Assembly: GCF_004801905.1 (NCBI RefSeq) | Contig: NZ_SSSN01000015.1 | Span: 1 to 64,000 of the forward strand | Origin: Orlajensenia flava | GTDB taxonomy: Bacteria; Actinomycetota; Actinomycetes; Actinomycetales; Microbacteriaceae | Length of the DNA: 64,000 nt | Direction of reading: 5' to 3' | Shown: piece by piece, positions 26,685-34,287 of the stretch | Numbering within the stretch: the stretch's first letter is position 1 | How the letters are laid out: the number at the start of each line of letters is the position of its first letter | Program-made: the position numbers and the translations under genes | Notes under the pieces: generated by a model | What the model was told of the DNA's origin: nothing | The model's input: only the letters and a program-made list of their open reading frames with translations | Database searches by the model: none

Positions 26685-26774
26685 CGTTTGAAGGCAAGAG
26701 CCCCTCCGCGTGAAGGCATCTGTCGCAAGCGCCCCGGAGATCCAGGAGTGACGCGACGGCAATGCCTTCACACG
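26685..26774 (+). repeat. Two-copy GAAGGCA element, copy A (aceA-aceB spacer)
   Basis: Three boxes with consensus CGTNTGAAGGCA: direct at GAAGGCA 26690-26696 and 26712-26718 (offset 22) and inverted as TGCCTTC at 26763-26769 (offset 51 from the second). Copy B at 50114-50203 has the same order and the same two offsets on the opposite strand, with unrelated sequence between the boxes. Boxes 2 and 3 pair as CCGCGTGAAGGCAT with ATGCCTTCACACGG (13 of 14), and CCCCT/AGGGG extends the stem (26701-26785), so the aceA-aceB transcript folds here, 3 nt after the aceA stop. Confidence 0.85.
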
Positions 26775-26787
26775 GCGGGGAGGGGGT

Positions 26788-28122
26788 CTAGAACTGGTGT
26801 TCCTCGGTCGATCCGACGAGGGCGAGGGTGGCGCTGGCGGGGTTGAGCGCCGTGGCGATGCGGTCGAAGTAGCCGGTGCCGACCTCCTGCTGGTGGCGGG
26901 TGGCGGTGTAGCCGTTCTTCTCGGAGGCGAACTCCGCCTCCTGCAGCTCGACGTATGCGCTCATGTGGCGATCGTTGTAGCCGCGGGCGAGCTCGAACAT
27001 GGAGTGATTGAGGGCATGGAAGCCGGCGAGGGTGATGAACTGGAAGGCGTAGCCCATCGATGCGAGCTCCCGCTGGAACTTCGCGATCGTCTCGTCGTCG
27101 AGGTGCCGCTTCCAGTTGAACGACGGCGAGCAGTTGTAGCTGAGCTTCTTGCCCGGGAACTTCCCGTGCACCGCCTCGGCGAACCGACGCGCGAGGTCGA
27201 GGTCGGGCTCGGCCGACTCCACCCACAGCAGGTCGGCGTACTCGGCGTAGGCCAGTCCGCGGGCGATGACCGGCTCGATGCCGTTCTGCACCTCGTAGAA
27301 GCCCTCGGCCGTGCGCTCGCCGGTGAGGAAGCGCTGGTCGCGCTCGTCGTGGTCGCTCGTCAGCAGGGTGGCCGCGAGCGAGTCGGTGCGGGCGATGATG
27401 ATGGTCGGCACGTCGGAGACGTCGGCTGCAAGACGCGCAGCGTTGAGCGTGCGGATGTGCTGTCCCGTCGGGACGAGCACCTTGCCGCCCATGTGCCCGC
27501 ACTTCTTCTCGCTCGCGAGCTGGTCCTCCCAGTGCACGCCGGCGGCTCCGGCCTCGATCATGCCCTGCATGAGTTCGTAGGCGTTGAGCGGACCGCCGAA
27601 GCCGGCCTCGGCATCGGCGACGATCGGCGCCATCCAGTCCCCGTGCGGTGCTCCGGCAGCATCGATCTGACCGGCGCGCAGCAGGGCGTTGTTGATGCGG
27701 CGCACGACGGCCGGAACCGAGTTGGCCGGGTACAGCGACTGGTCGGGGTAGGTCTGCCCCGAGAGGTTGGCGTCGGCGGCGACCTGCCATCCGCTCAGGT
27801 AGATGGCTTCGAGACCGGCGCGCACCTGCTGGACGGCCTGGTTTCCGGTGAGGGCACCGAGCGCCGCCACCCACTGCGGGTCCTCGTCCGGCGCGAACGC
27901 GGTGCCCTCGGTGCGCTGGATGAGCTGCCACAGCTTCTCCGATCCGCGTCGCGCGAGGGTGCGCTCCTCGCGGACCGGCCCGCGCAGCTCGACCACGTCG
28001 GCGGCGCTGTAGTCGCGACGGACGCCATCCCAGCGCGGGTCGGCGCTCCACTCGAGTTCGAGTTCCACTGCGGTCTGGGTCTGGTCGCCGCTGCGGTGCG
28101 GGGCGGGGCTGGTGGTGCTCAT
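26788..28122 (-). CDS. aceA: Isocitrate lyase
   Basis: 444 residues; it splits isocitrate into glyoxylate and succinate, the first step of the glyoxylate shunt used on acetate and fatty acids. The catalytic signature '[14 protein letters not shown]' with the active-site cysteine is intact. Also visible are '[21 protein letters not shown]' (metal-binding aspartates), '[14 protein letters not shown]' and '[17 protein letters not shown]'. The ATG at 28122 is chosen because GGAGG lies 5 nt before it; ATGs at 28125 and 28134 are in frame, and the latter would put GGAGG inside the gene. It is followed by aceB. The RamB-like regulator encoded at 31862 is the obvious candidate controller. Confidence 0.96.
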   Translation of the reverse strand: MSTTSPAPHRSGDQTQTAVELELEWSADPRWDGVRRDYSAADVVELRGPVREERTLARRGSEKLWQLIQRTEGTAFAPDEDPQWVAALGALTGNQAVQQVRAGLEAIYLSGWQVAADANLSGQTYPDQSLYPANSVPAVVRRINNALLRAGQIDAAGAPHGDWMAPIVADAEAGFGGPLNAYELMQGMIEAGAAGVHWEDQLASEKKCGHMGGKVLVPTGQHIRTLNAARLAADVSDVPTIIIARTDSLAATLLTSDHDERDQRFLTGERTAEGFYEVQNGIEPVIARGLAYAEYADLLWVESAEPDLDLARRFAEAVHGKFPGKKLSYNCSPSFNWKRHLDDETIAKFQRELASMGYAFQFITLAGFHALNHSMFELARGYNDRHMSAYVELQEAEFASEKNGYTATRHQQEVGTGYFDRIATALNPASATLALVGSTEEHQF

Positions 28123-28276
28123 CATGTCCTCCATCGGAACGGGTCGGTGTCTTCAACGATGGATGCCGTCGCGGCGGCCGGTCCGGGAATAGCGAGGAGA
28201 AATAGCCGTCTTCTTCCGCGCAGCGCAAGAATCACCTCCGCACGGCAGGGGAGTCGTTCTCGGTGCTCGCCCCGAT

Positions 28277-28292
28277 ACCCCCGTACGGGGGT
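28277..28292. promoter_or_regulatory. Perfect 16-bp palindrome ACCCCCGTACGGGGGT
   Basis: It lies 7 bp upstream of a -10-like TACCGT (28299-28304) for the gene at 28313, so it covers the -35 region. The pattern of two runs of C and G around a short core resembles CsoR/RcnR-family copper-sensor operators. No such regulator gene is in the window. It also lies in the 190-bp region upstream of aceA. Confidence 0.6.
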
Positions 28293-28312
28293 GGCGCCTA
28301 CCGTCGAGGATC

Positions 28313-28801
28313 ATGCCCAGAGTCATCGTCGTTCGCGCAACGCGCGTCGTCCCCGCTCCCCCGCCGATCGTCTGGTCGCTCATCGCCGACCAGCGCCTCG
28401 ACGCGCTGTGGCGAGAGGGCGTCCTGGCCATGAGTCAGGACACCGAGTCGACCGTGCGCCCTGGCACGCGCACGGTCGAGGAGTTCACGATGCTCGGTCA
28501 GCGCATGCTGAACGAGGCCGTGATCGGCGAGGTCGACGAGGGTGTCCGCTTCACCTGGCGAACCACGTTCGGAACGGATGCCGACGGCGAGCGCCGCCTC
28601 GATGCCGTGCCGGATGGCCGCACCCTCGTCAGCATCACCACCACGTCGCGGCCGGGCACCGCGATCGAGCGCGCGCTCTCGCCGCTCATCGGCCCCGCGT
28701 TGCGTCGTTCGCTCGAGCGGAGCCTCGAGCGCTTCGAGTACCTCGTCGAGACGCGGACGGAGTTCCGGTCGAGCAGCGACGGGACGGCGTCAGCGCGCTG
28801 A
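28313..28801 (+). CDS. SRPBCC-fold protein (polyketide cyclase/START-like)
   Basis: 162 residues forming one SRPBCC lipid/ligand-binding fold: 'RVVPAPPPIVWSLIADQRLDALW' (first strand and helix), 'VRPGTRTVEEFTMLGQRML', 'RTLVSITTTSRPGTAIERALSPLIGPALRRSLERSLERFEYLVET' read in parts (long C-terminal helix). Members bind hydrophobic ligands or act as cyclases; no catalytic residue can be named. The ATG at 28313 lies 8 nt after TACCGT, with a weak GAGGA between. A perfect palindrome sits at its promoter. Confidence 0.8.
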   Translation: MPRVIVVRATRVVPAPPPIVWSLIADQRLDALWREGVLAMSQDTESTVRPGTRTVEEFTMLGQRMLNEAVIGEVDEGVRFTWRTTFGTDADGERRLDAVPDGRTLVSITTTSRPGTAIERALSPLIGPALRRSLERSLERFEYLVETRTEFRSSSDGTASAR

Positions 28802-28828
28802 GGCTCGCGGAGACGACGCGGGCGTCGC

Positions 28829-29329
28829 TCAGGCGCAGGTCGTCTGGAGGGAGACCATGGCGTCGGACAGCGTCTTCAGGTGGTCGCCGAGTTCGCTCGC
28901 CTTGGACGGGTCCTTCGACACGGCCTGGATGAAATCGAAGTAGTCGTGGACCGACGCGGCAGCGGCCTTCGCCGGGCCGGCGACCTCGGTATTCGTCACC
29001 TGAGCGGCTCCCGCGTCCATGTCGCCCTGCAACTGCTGGAACGTGGCCGCGGCCTTGGCAGGGTCGGCCTTGAGCTCCGCCTGCTTGGCCGGATCGTTGA
29101 GCGCTGCGAACCCCGACTGGGCGTTCTTCATGATGTCGCAGGCCTCGACCTTCGTCTGGTCGCCGGAGGCGGCCGCGGTGGTCGTCGGCGTCGCCGTTGC
29201 GGAGGCTGTGGCGCTCGTCGAGTGCGTGCTCGCCGCGTCGGAGGAACTCGGCGATGCGGAGCATCCGGCCAGGACCAGCGTCAGTGCTGCTCCAGCGACA
29301 GCGCCCACCATGACAGACCTGATTCTCAC
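28829..29329 (-). CDS. Lipoprotein, member 1 of a two-cysteine paralogous pair
   Basis: 166 residues from a GTG with GGGGGA upstream. Lipobox 'LVLAGC' (Cys23), then a Ser/Thr/Ala linker, then an all-helical domain starting 'KVEACDIMKNAQSGFAALND' and ending 'AMVSLQTTCA'. The product of 31113-31694 has the same start ('KADACGIMNDV...LND') and end ('QMDALQNVCGG') and the inner match 'AAQVTNTEV' against 'AGQVSNSEV'. The two conserved cysteines near the ends of the domain could form a disulfide closing a helical bundle. The family is not one I recognise. It lies 110 bp downstream of the amidohydrolase. Confidence 0.75.
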   Translation of the reverse strand: MRIRSVMVGAVAGAALTLVLAGCSASPSSSDAASTHSTSATASATATPTTTAAASGDQTKVEACDIMKNAQSGFAALNDPAKQAELKADPAKAAATFQQLQGDMDAGAAQVTNTEVAGPAKAAAASVHDYFDFIQAVSKDPSKASELGDHLKTLSDAMVSLQTTCA

Positions 29330-29439
29330 GACATCCCCCTCGTACGTCCCGCCCGCGAGTGCGACCTGCCGGACGGAACGACCTTAGCGGAACGCGATGA
29401 CGCCGAAGGTGCGGACATCGGAAGGGATGGCGGCGGCGT

Positions 29440-31101
29440 TCAGGATTCCGCGCGTTCGAAGACGCACTCGCCGTCGATCCAGGTGCTGAGGACGCGCGTG
29501 TCGGCGATGCGGTCGGTCGGCCCGGCGAACGGGTCGCGGTCGAGGACGACCAGATCGGCCGCGAGTCCGACGGCGAGCGACCCCGTCATGTGCTCACGGT
29601 GGTTCACGTAGGCGCTGCCCGCGGTGTACGCGCTCAGAGCCGTCGCCAGGTCGAGTTTCTGGGCGGCGCTGCCGAGGGGCTCGGCGTCCGAGCCCGGGCC
29701 GACGCGATTGACGGCGACGTGCGCCGCAGCGAGCGGGTCGGCCGAGGAGACCGGCCAGTCGCTGCCCGCGACCAGTCGCACGCCGGCGCGCTGGAGGTCT
29801 CCGAAGGAATAGTGCCGCTCGACCAGGCGCGGCTCGAGGAACGGGATGGTCAGCTCGTCGAGCTGGGCCTCGTGGCACGCCCACAGGGCCTGCAGGTTCG
29901 CTGCGGCTCCGAGCTCGGCGAACCGTTCGACATCTGTCTCCGCCACGACCTGGAGGTGGGCGAGGTGGTGGCGTCCGTCGGTGACGCCGTTCGCGTCGCG
30001 CGCGGCCTGCAGAGCATCGAGGGCCTCGCGCACGGCCCGGTCGCCGAGCGCGTGGAAGTGCACCTGCATGCCGGCCGCATCGATGCGCGTGACGGCATCA
30101 GCGAGCACGGCCGGGTCGATGAACGACAGCCCGCTGTTGTCGGTGGGATGCCCGTGTCCGTCCAGGTAGGGCGCGGTCATCGCCGCCGTGAAGTTCTCGG
30201 CCACCCCGTCGACCATGATCTTCACCGTGTCGGCCCGCAGCCGCTCGGGGGCTCCGATGACGGCGATCGCGTCGCGGCGACGGAGCATGTCGTCGAGCTG
30301 CTCGACGCCGCGGTCGCGTTCCCACCACAGAGCGGCCACTACGCGTGCCCGCAGGTCGCCGTTCTCGAGAGCCCGCCGGTAGACATCCAGGGAGTCGGCG
30401 AGTCCGGACTGGGCGCCGACCCAGGCGTCCTGCCAACTCGTCACCCCCAGGGCGAACAGCTCCTCCTGCGCGCGCAGCAACCCCCGATAGGCGAGTTCGT
30501 CGTCCAGTGGCGGAGCGAGGCACTCGACGAGATTCGTCGCGCCCTCGTGGAGCGTTCCGCTGGGGGATCCGTCCGCGGCGCGCTCGATGCGTCCGTCGAC
30601 GGGGTCCGGGGTGTGGGCGCTCAGCCCGGCGAGCTCGATGGCGCGGGAGTTGACCCACGCTCCGTGATGGTCGCGATTGCTGAGGAGCACGGGCCGATCG
30701 CTCACCACGGCGTCGAGGGCGGCTGCGGTCGGGGTGCCTCCGTCGAAGAACTCCATCGACCATCCGGCGCCCTGGATCCATTCGGCCTCGGGATGCGCGG
30801 CCGCGTACTCGCCGATGATGCCCAGGCAGTCCGCGGCATCCGTCGCAGGGGTGAGGTCGCATTGCAGCAGCTCGACACCGGCGAACAGCGGATGCGCGTG
30901 AGCATCTTGGAATCCGGGAAGGATGAGGCGGCCGGACGCCTCCACGACGCGCGTTCCGGCGCCGACCAGTTCGCCGATCTCTTCGGCCGTGCCGATCGCG
31001 AGGATGAGCCCGTCGCTCACTGCCACGTCGGCGCGGCGCGGGGCCTCCTCGCCTGCGGTGAAGACGGATGCTCCGACGAAGACGAGGTCGGCGATGGGCA
31101 T
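29440..31101 (-). CDS. Amidohydrolase, YtcJ-like
   Basis: 553 residues with the metal-dependent amidohydrolase barrel. Metal ligands show in 'FQDAHAHPLFAGVELLQCDL' (HxH after strand 1), 'VNSRAIELAG', 'QVHFHALGDRAVREALDAL' (His, strand 6) and 'LVAGSDWPVSSADPLAAAH' (Asp, strand 8); 'MVDGVAENFTAAM' is typical of YtcJ (COG1574). No signal peptide is seen. The ATG at 31101 has GAAGGAG upstream and begins 11 bp after the lipoprotein gene at 31113-31694, so the two are probably co-transcribed. The family hydrolyses amide, formamide or cyclic C-N bonds; the substrate is unknown. Confidence 0.87.
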   Translation of the reverse strand: MPIADLVFVGASVFTAGEEAPRRADVAVSDGLILAIGTAEEIGELVGAGTRVVEASGRLILPGFQDAHAHPLFAGVELLQCDLTPATDAADCLGIIGEYAAAHPEAEWIQGAGWSMEFFDGGTPTAAALDAVVSDRPVLLSNRDHHGAWVNSRAIELAGLSAHTPDPVDGRIERAADGSPSGTLHEGATNLVECLAPPLDDELAYRGLLRAQEELFALGVTSWQDAWVGAQSGLADSLDVYRRALENGDLRARVVAALWWERDRGVEQLDDMLRRRDAIAVIGAPERLRADTVKIMVDGVAENFTAAMTAPYLDGHGHPTDNSGLSFIDPAVLADAVTRIDAAGMQVHFHALGDRAVREALDALQAARDANGVTDGRHHLAHLQVVAETDVERFAELGAAANLQALWACHEAQLDELTIPFLEPRLVERHYSFGDLQRAGVRLVAGSDWPVSSADPLAAAHVAVNRVGPGSDAEPLGSAAQKLDLATALSAYTAGSAYVNHREHMTGSLAVGLAADLVVLDRDPFAGPTDRIADTRVLSTWIDGECVFERAES

Positions 31102-31112
31102 GTGGCTCCTTC

Positions 31113-31694
31113 TCAGCCGCCGCAGACGTTTTGGAGCGCGTCCATCTGGTTGCCGAAGTCGACCACCTGATCGCTGAGGGCGGTGGGATCGATCGAGCTG
31201 GGGTCCGTCGCATAGGACTTGATGGACCCGAAGTAGGTCACGGCCGACTTCGCGACCGCATCCGCTGCCGGCTTCACCTCGGAGTTGGACACCTGCCCGG
31301 CCGCCGTGCCGAACTGCTGCGAAAGCGTGTCGAGCGCCGACACCGCCGCAGCCGGGTCGTCGCCGAGTGCGTCCGAGCCGGAGTCGTTCAGATCGGATGC
31401 CCGGGTTACGACGTCGTTCATGATGCCGCAGGCGTCGGCCTTACTCTGACCACCGCCGCCGCCCGTGCCCGGCTGCGCGCCTGGCTGGGCACCCGGCGTC
31501 GCGCCGGGGGTCGCGCCCGCGGTGGCGCCGGGCGTCGGCGTCGGAGCGGTCGTCTTCTTCGGCGTCGCCGTCGAGGTCGGCCGCGACGTGGACAGGTGGC
31601 TCGTGGAGCTGCCGGGGGTGCCGGTGCAGCCGGTGAGCAGCAGGGCGGCGAGCGCAGCGACCGCGATAGCGGTCTGCCTGAACGGTGCCTTCAT
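31113..31694 (-). CDS. Lipoprotein, member 2 of the paralogous pair
   Basis: 193 residues. Lipobox 'LLLTGC' (Cys23). A long Thr/Pro linker holds about four repeats of 'PGATPGA/PGAQPGA' and a glycine run (about 50-80), giving reach through the wall. The C-terminal helical domain matches the product of 28829-29329, with conserved 'DACGIM', 'DLND', 'GQVSNSEV' and the terminal cysteine in 'NVCGG'. GGGGAG precedes the ATG. It is directly upstream of the amidohydrolase gene. Ligand unknown. Confidence 0.77.
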   Translation of the reverse strand: MKAPFRQTAIAVAALAALLLTGCTGTPGSSTSHLSTSRPTSTATPKKTTAPTPTPGATAGATPGATPGAQPGAQPGTGGGGGQSKADACGIMNDVVTRASDLNDSGSDALGDDPAAAVSALDTLSQQFGTAAGQVSNSEVKPAADAVAKSAVTYFGSIKSYATDPSSIDPTALSDQVVDFGNQMDALQNVCGG

Positions 31695-31861
31695 CGGTCT
31701 CCCCCGAACGTACGCCCGCGGATGGCGCGGGCGTACAGCAGAGGCTAACCGACGGCCGACCAGGACTCCACCCCTTCGAGTGACATCATCCCCGGGGTGC
31801 CGTGAGAATAATCCCGGTTCTTCTGTTTGACCCTGCCCGGTCGTCGTGTCAGTCTCGGTTC

Positions 31862-33355
31862 ATGATCACCGCCGATCGACCCGCTCCGGCATCCGCCACC
31901 CCCGACCTCGACAGCGAGGGCGGGGCGCTGGACGCGCTGACGCTCGGACGTCGCATCCGGGAGCAGCGCATCCGACAGGGGCTGACCCTCGAGCAGCTCG
32001 CGTCGGCCGTCGACCGAGCTCCGTCGCAGGTCTCGATGATCGAGAACGGCAAGCGCGAGCCGCGCCTGTCGATGCTGCGTTCCATCGCCCTCGCGCTCGG
32101 GACGACCGTCGACGACCTGCTGCGCACGGATGCGCCGAACGAGCGGGCCGGGCTCGAGATAGCGGTGGAGCGCGCACAGCGCGGCCCGGTGTTCGAGGCC
32201 CTCGGACTGCCGACGATCCGCGTCAGTAAGGGGCAGAGCGACGACACGTTGCGGGCGATCCTGGGGCTGCACTCCGAGATCGAACGGCTGCACCGCGAGC
32301 GTGCGGCCACTCCCGAGGAGGCCCGTCGGGCGAATTCGCAGCTGCGTGCCGAGATGCGCGGGCGCGACAACTACTTCGCCGAACTCGAGCAGGCCGCATC
32401 CGCCCTGCTGCAGGCCGTCGGCCACGCCGGCGGCCCCGTCTCCCAGCAGACCGTGAGCGACATGGCGAGCCACCTCGGCTACTCGCTGCACTACGTGCAC
32501 GACCTGCCGCACTCGACCCGTTCGGTGACCGACAAGCGCAACGGACGCATCTACCTCCCCGTACATCAGTCCGCATCGCGCGACTCTCGCTCACCCATCC
32601 TGCAGGCGTTCGCGAGCCACGTGCTCGGTCACGACGAGCCCGGAAACTACGCCGACTTTCTGCGTCAGCGCGTGGAGACCAACTACCTGACCGCGGCGAT
32701 CCTGCTGCCCGAGAAGGATGCCGTCAAGCTGCTGACCGAGGCCAAGAACCTGCGGCGCATCTCGATGGAGGACCTGCGCGATGCGTTCGCGGTGTCGTAC
32801 GAGACCGCGGCCCACCGCTTCACCAACCTCGCCACGGCACGCTTGGCCATCCCGGTGCATTTCATGAAGGTGCACGAGTCGGGCACCATCATCAAGGCAT
32901 ACGAGAACGACGCCGTGCGGTTTCCCAGCGACCCCGGTGGAGCCATCGAGGGGACGACGGTGTGCCGCAACTGGACGGCCCGCACGGTGTTCGACGTCGA
33001 GGACCGCTTCAGCCCGTGGTACCAGTACACCGACACGACGAGCGGAACGTTCTGGTGCACGTCGCGCATCGAGAAGGCCAAGGAGGGCGACTACTCCGTG
33101 AGCGTGGGAGTGCCGTTCGCCCACGTCAAGTGGTTCCGCGGGCGCGAGACCGCGCACCGTGCGGTCTCGCGCTGCCCCGACGAGTCCTGCTGCCGGCGAG
33201 CGCCGGGAGGTCTCGAAGAGAAGTGGGCTGACCAGTCGTGGCCGGCTGCGCGCACGCCGACGAGCCTGCTGGCGGCACTGCCCACCGGATCCTTCCCGGG
33301 CGTCGACCCGACCGAGGTGTACCAGTTCCTGGAGTCGCACGCGCCGCGGGCGTGA
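31862..33355 (+). CDS. ramB: RamB-family regulator of acetate/short-chain acyl metabolism
   Basis: 497 residues. A Cro/CI helix-turn-helix occupies about 29-86 ('LGRRIREQRIRQGLTLEQLA', 'APSQVSMIENGKREPRLSML'). The middle is an ImmA/IrrE-like domain with a degenerate metal motif ('FASHVLGHDEPGNYADFL' where peptidases have HExxH), so it is a sensor, not a protease. The C-terminal domain carries cysteines ('VCRNWTARTVFD', 'TFWCTS', 'CPDESCC') as in RamB/ScfR (DUF2083) proteins. In Corynebacterium and Mycobacterium RamB controls aceA/aceB, which lie 4 kb away here. TTGACC and CAGTCT are 17 bp apart, ending 6 nt before the ATG: a probable leaderless start. Confidence 0.9.
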   Translation: MITADRPAPASATPDLDSEGGALDALTLGRRIREQRIRQGLTLEQLASAVDRAPSQVSMIENGKREPRLSMLRSIALALGTTVDDLLRTDAPNERAGLEIAVERAQRGPVFEALGLPTIRVSKGQSDDTLRAILGLHSEIERLHRERAATPEEARRANSQLRAEMRGRDNYFAELEQAASALLQAVGHAGGPVSQQTVSDMASHLGYSLHYVHDLPHSTRSVTDKRNGRIYLPVHQSASRDSRSPILQAFASHVLGHDEPGNYADFLRQRVETNYLTAAILLPEKDAVKLLTEAKNLRRISMEDLRDAFAVSYETAAHRFTNLATARLAIPVHFMKVHESGTIIKAYENDAVRFPSDPGGAIEGTTVCRNWTARTVFDVEDRFSPWYQYTDTTSGTFWCTSRIEKAKEGDYSVSVGVPFAHVKWFRGRETAHRAVSRCPDESCCRRAPGGLEEKWADQSWPAARTPTSLLAALPTGSFPGVDPTEVYQFLESHAPRA

Positions 33356-33363
33356 TCGCCGCC

Positions 33364-34168
33364 GGTCGAGTAGCGCAGACGCGAAGCGGCTCCGCGTATC
33401 GAGACCTTCGCAGGTGCGACCGGCGGGTTTCGATACGCGTGCTCCTTCGTCGCTCGCTACTCGACCAGCGGGCGCTGCCGGTCGAGTAGCGCAGACTCGC
33501 CAGCGGCTTCGCGTATCGAGACCCTCGCACGTGCGGGTGACGGGTTTCGATACGTGCTCCTTCGTCGCTCGCTACTCAACCAGCGGTACTGCCGGTCGAG
33601 TAGCGCAGACGCGAAGCGGCTCCGCGTATCGAGGCCCTCGCACGTGCGAGTGACCGGTTTCGATACGCGTGCTCCTTCGTCGCGCGCTACTCAACCAGCG
33701 CTTCTGCTGGTCGAGTAGCGCAGACGCGAAGCGGCTCCGCGTATCGAGACCTTCGCAGGTGCGACCGGCGGGTTTCGATACGCGTGCTCCTTCGTCGCTC
33801 GCTACTCGACCAGCGGGCGCTGCCGGTCGAGTAGCGCAGACTCGCCAGCGGCTTCGCGTATCGAGACCCTCGCACGTGCGGGTGACGGGTTTCGATACGT
33901 GCTCCTTCGTCGCTCGCTACTCAACCAGCGGTACTGCCGGTCGAGTAGCGCAGACGCGAAGCGGCTCCGCGTATCGAGGCCCTCGCACGTGCGAGTGACC
34001 GGTTTCGATACGCGTGCTCCTTCGTCGCGCGCTACTCAACCAGCGCTTCTGCTGGTCGAGTAGCGCAGACGCGAAGCGGCTCCGCGTATCGAGACCTTCG
34101 CAGGTGCGACCGGCGGGTTTCGATACGCGTGCTCCTTCGTCGCTCGCTACTCGACCAGCGCGGACTCA
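33364..34168. repeat. Palindromic repeat array with perfect 345-bp tandem period
   Basis: This covers nearly all of the gene-free stretch 33356-34287. Seven roughly 115-bp units, each with left arm GGTCGAGTAGCGCAGAC then CGCGTATCGAG and right arm TTTCGATACG, TGCTCCTTCGTCGC, GCTACTCGACC or GCTACTCAACC. Units 1-3 (33364-33708) recur base for base as 33709-34053, and the first third recurs again to 34168. Nothing in it looks like a real gene; the open frames it contains are the repeat translated. It separates ramB from the amine oxidase gene. Confidence 0.93.
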
Positions 34169-34287
34169 GCGCGCCGGCCGGACGATCTGACCGGAAACGG
34201 TGCTTTGCCGCACGGATTCGACACATCCCCGACACATGCGATTGGCACAATGGCTACACTCGCCCCGACCGAGAGAGCGTGATAGCC

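Noticed and set aside
24741-26846. 701-codon open frame on the plus strand
   Set aside because: Antisense to aceB; no family signature, and aceB is unmistakable.
33364-34168. CRISPR array
   Set aside because: The units are roughly 115-bp palindromes that touch each other, with no short repeat/unique spacer pattern, and no cas genes are in the window.
33364-34168. Genes for the repeated open frames within the repeat array
   Set aside because: Their protein is the translated repeat, identical in both copies; no start signals and no known domain.
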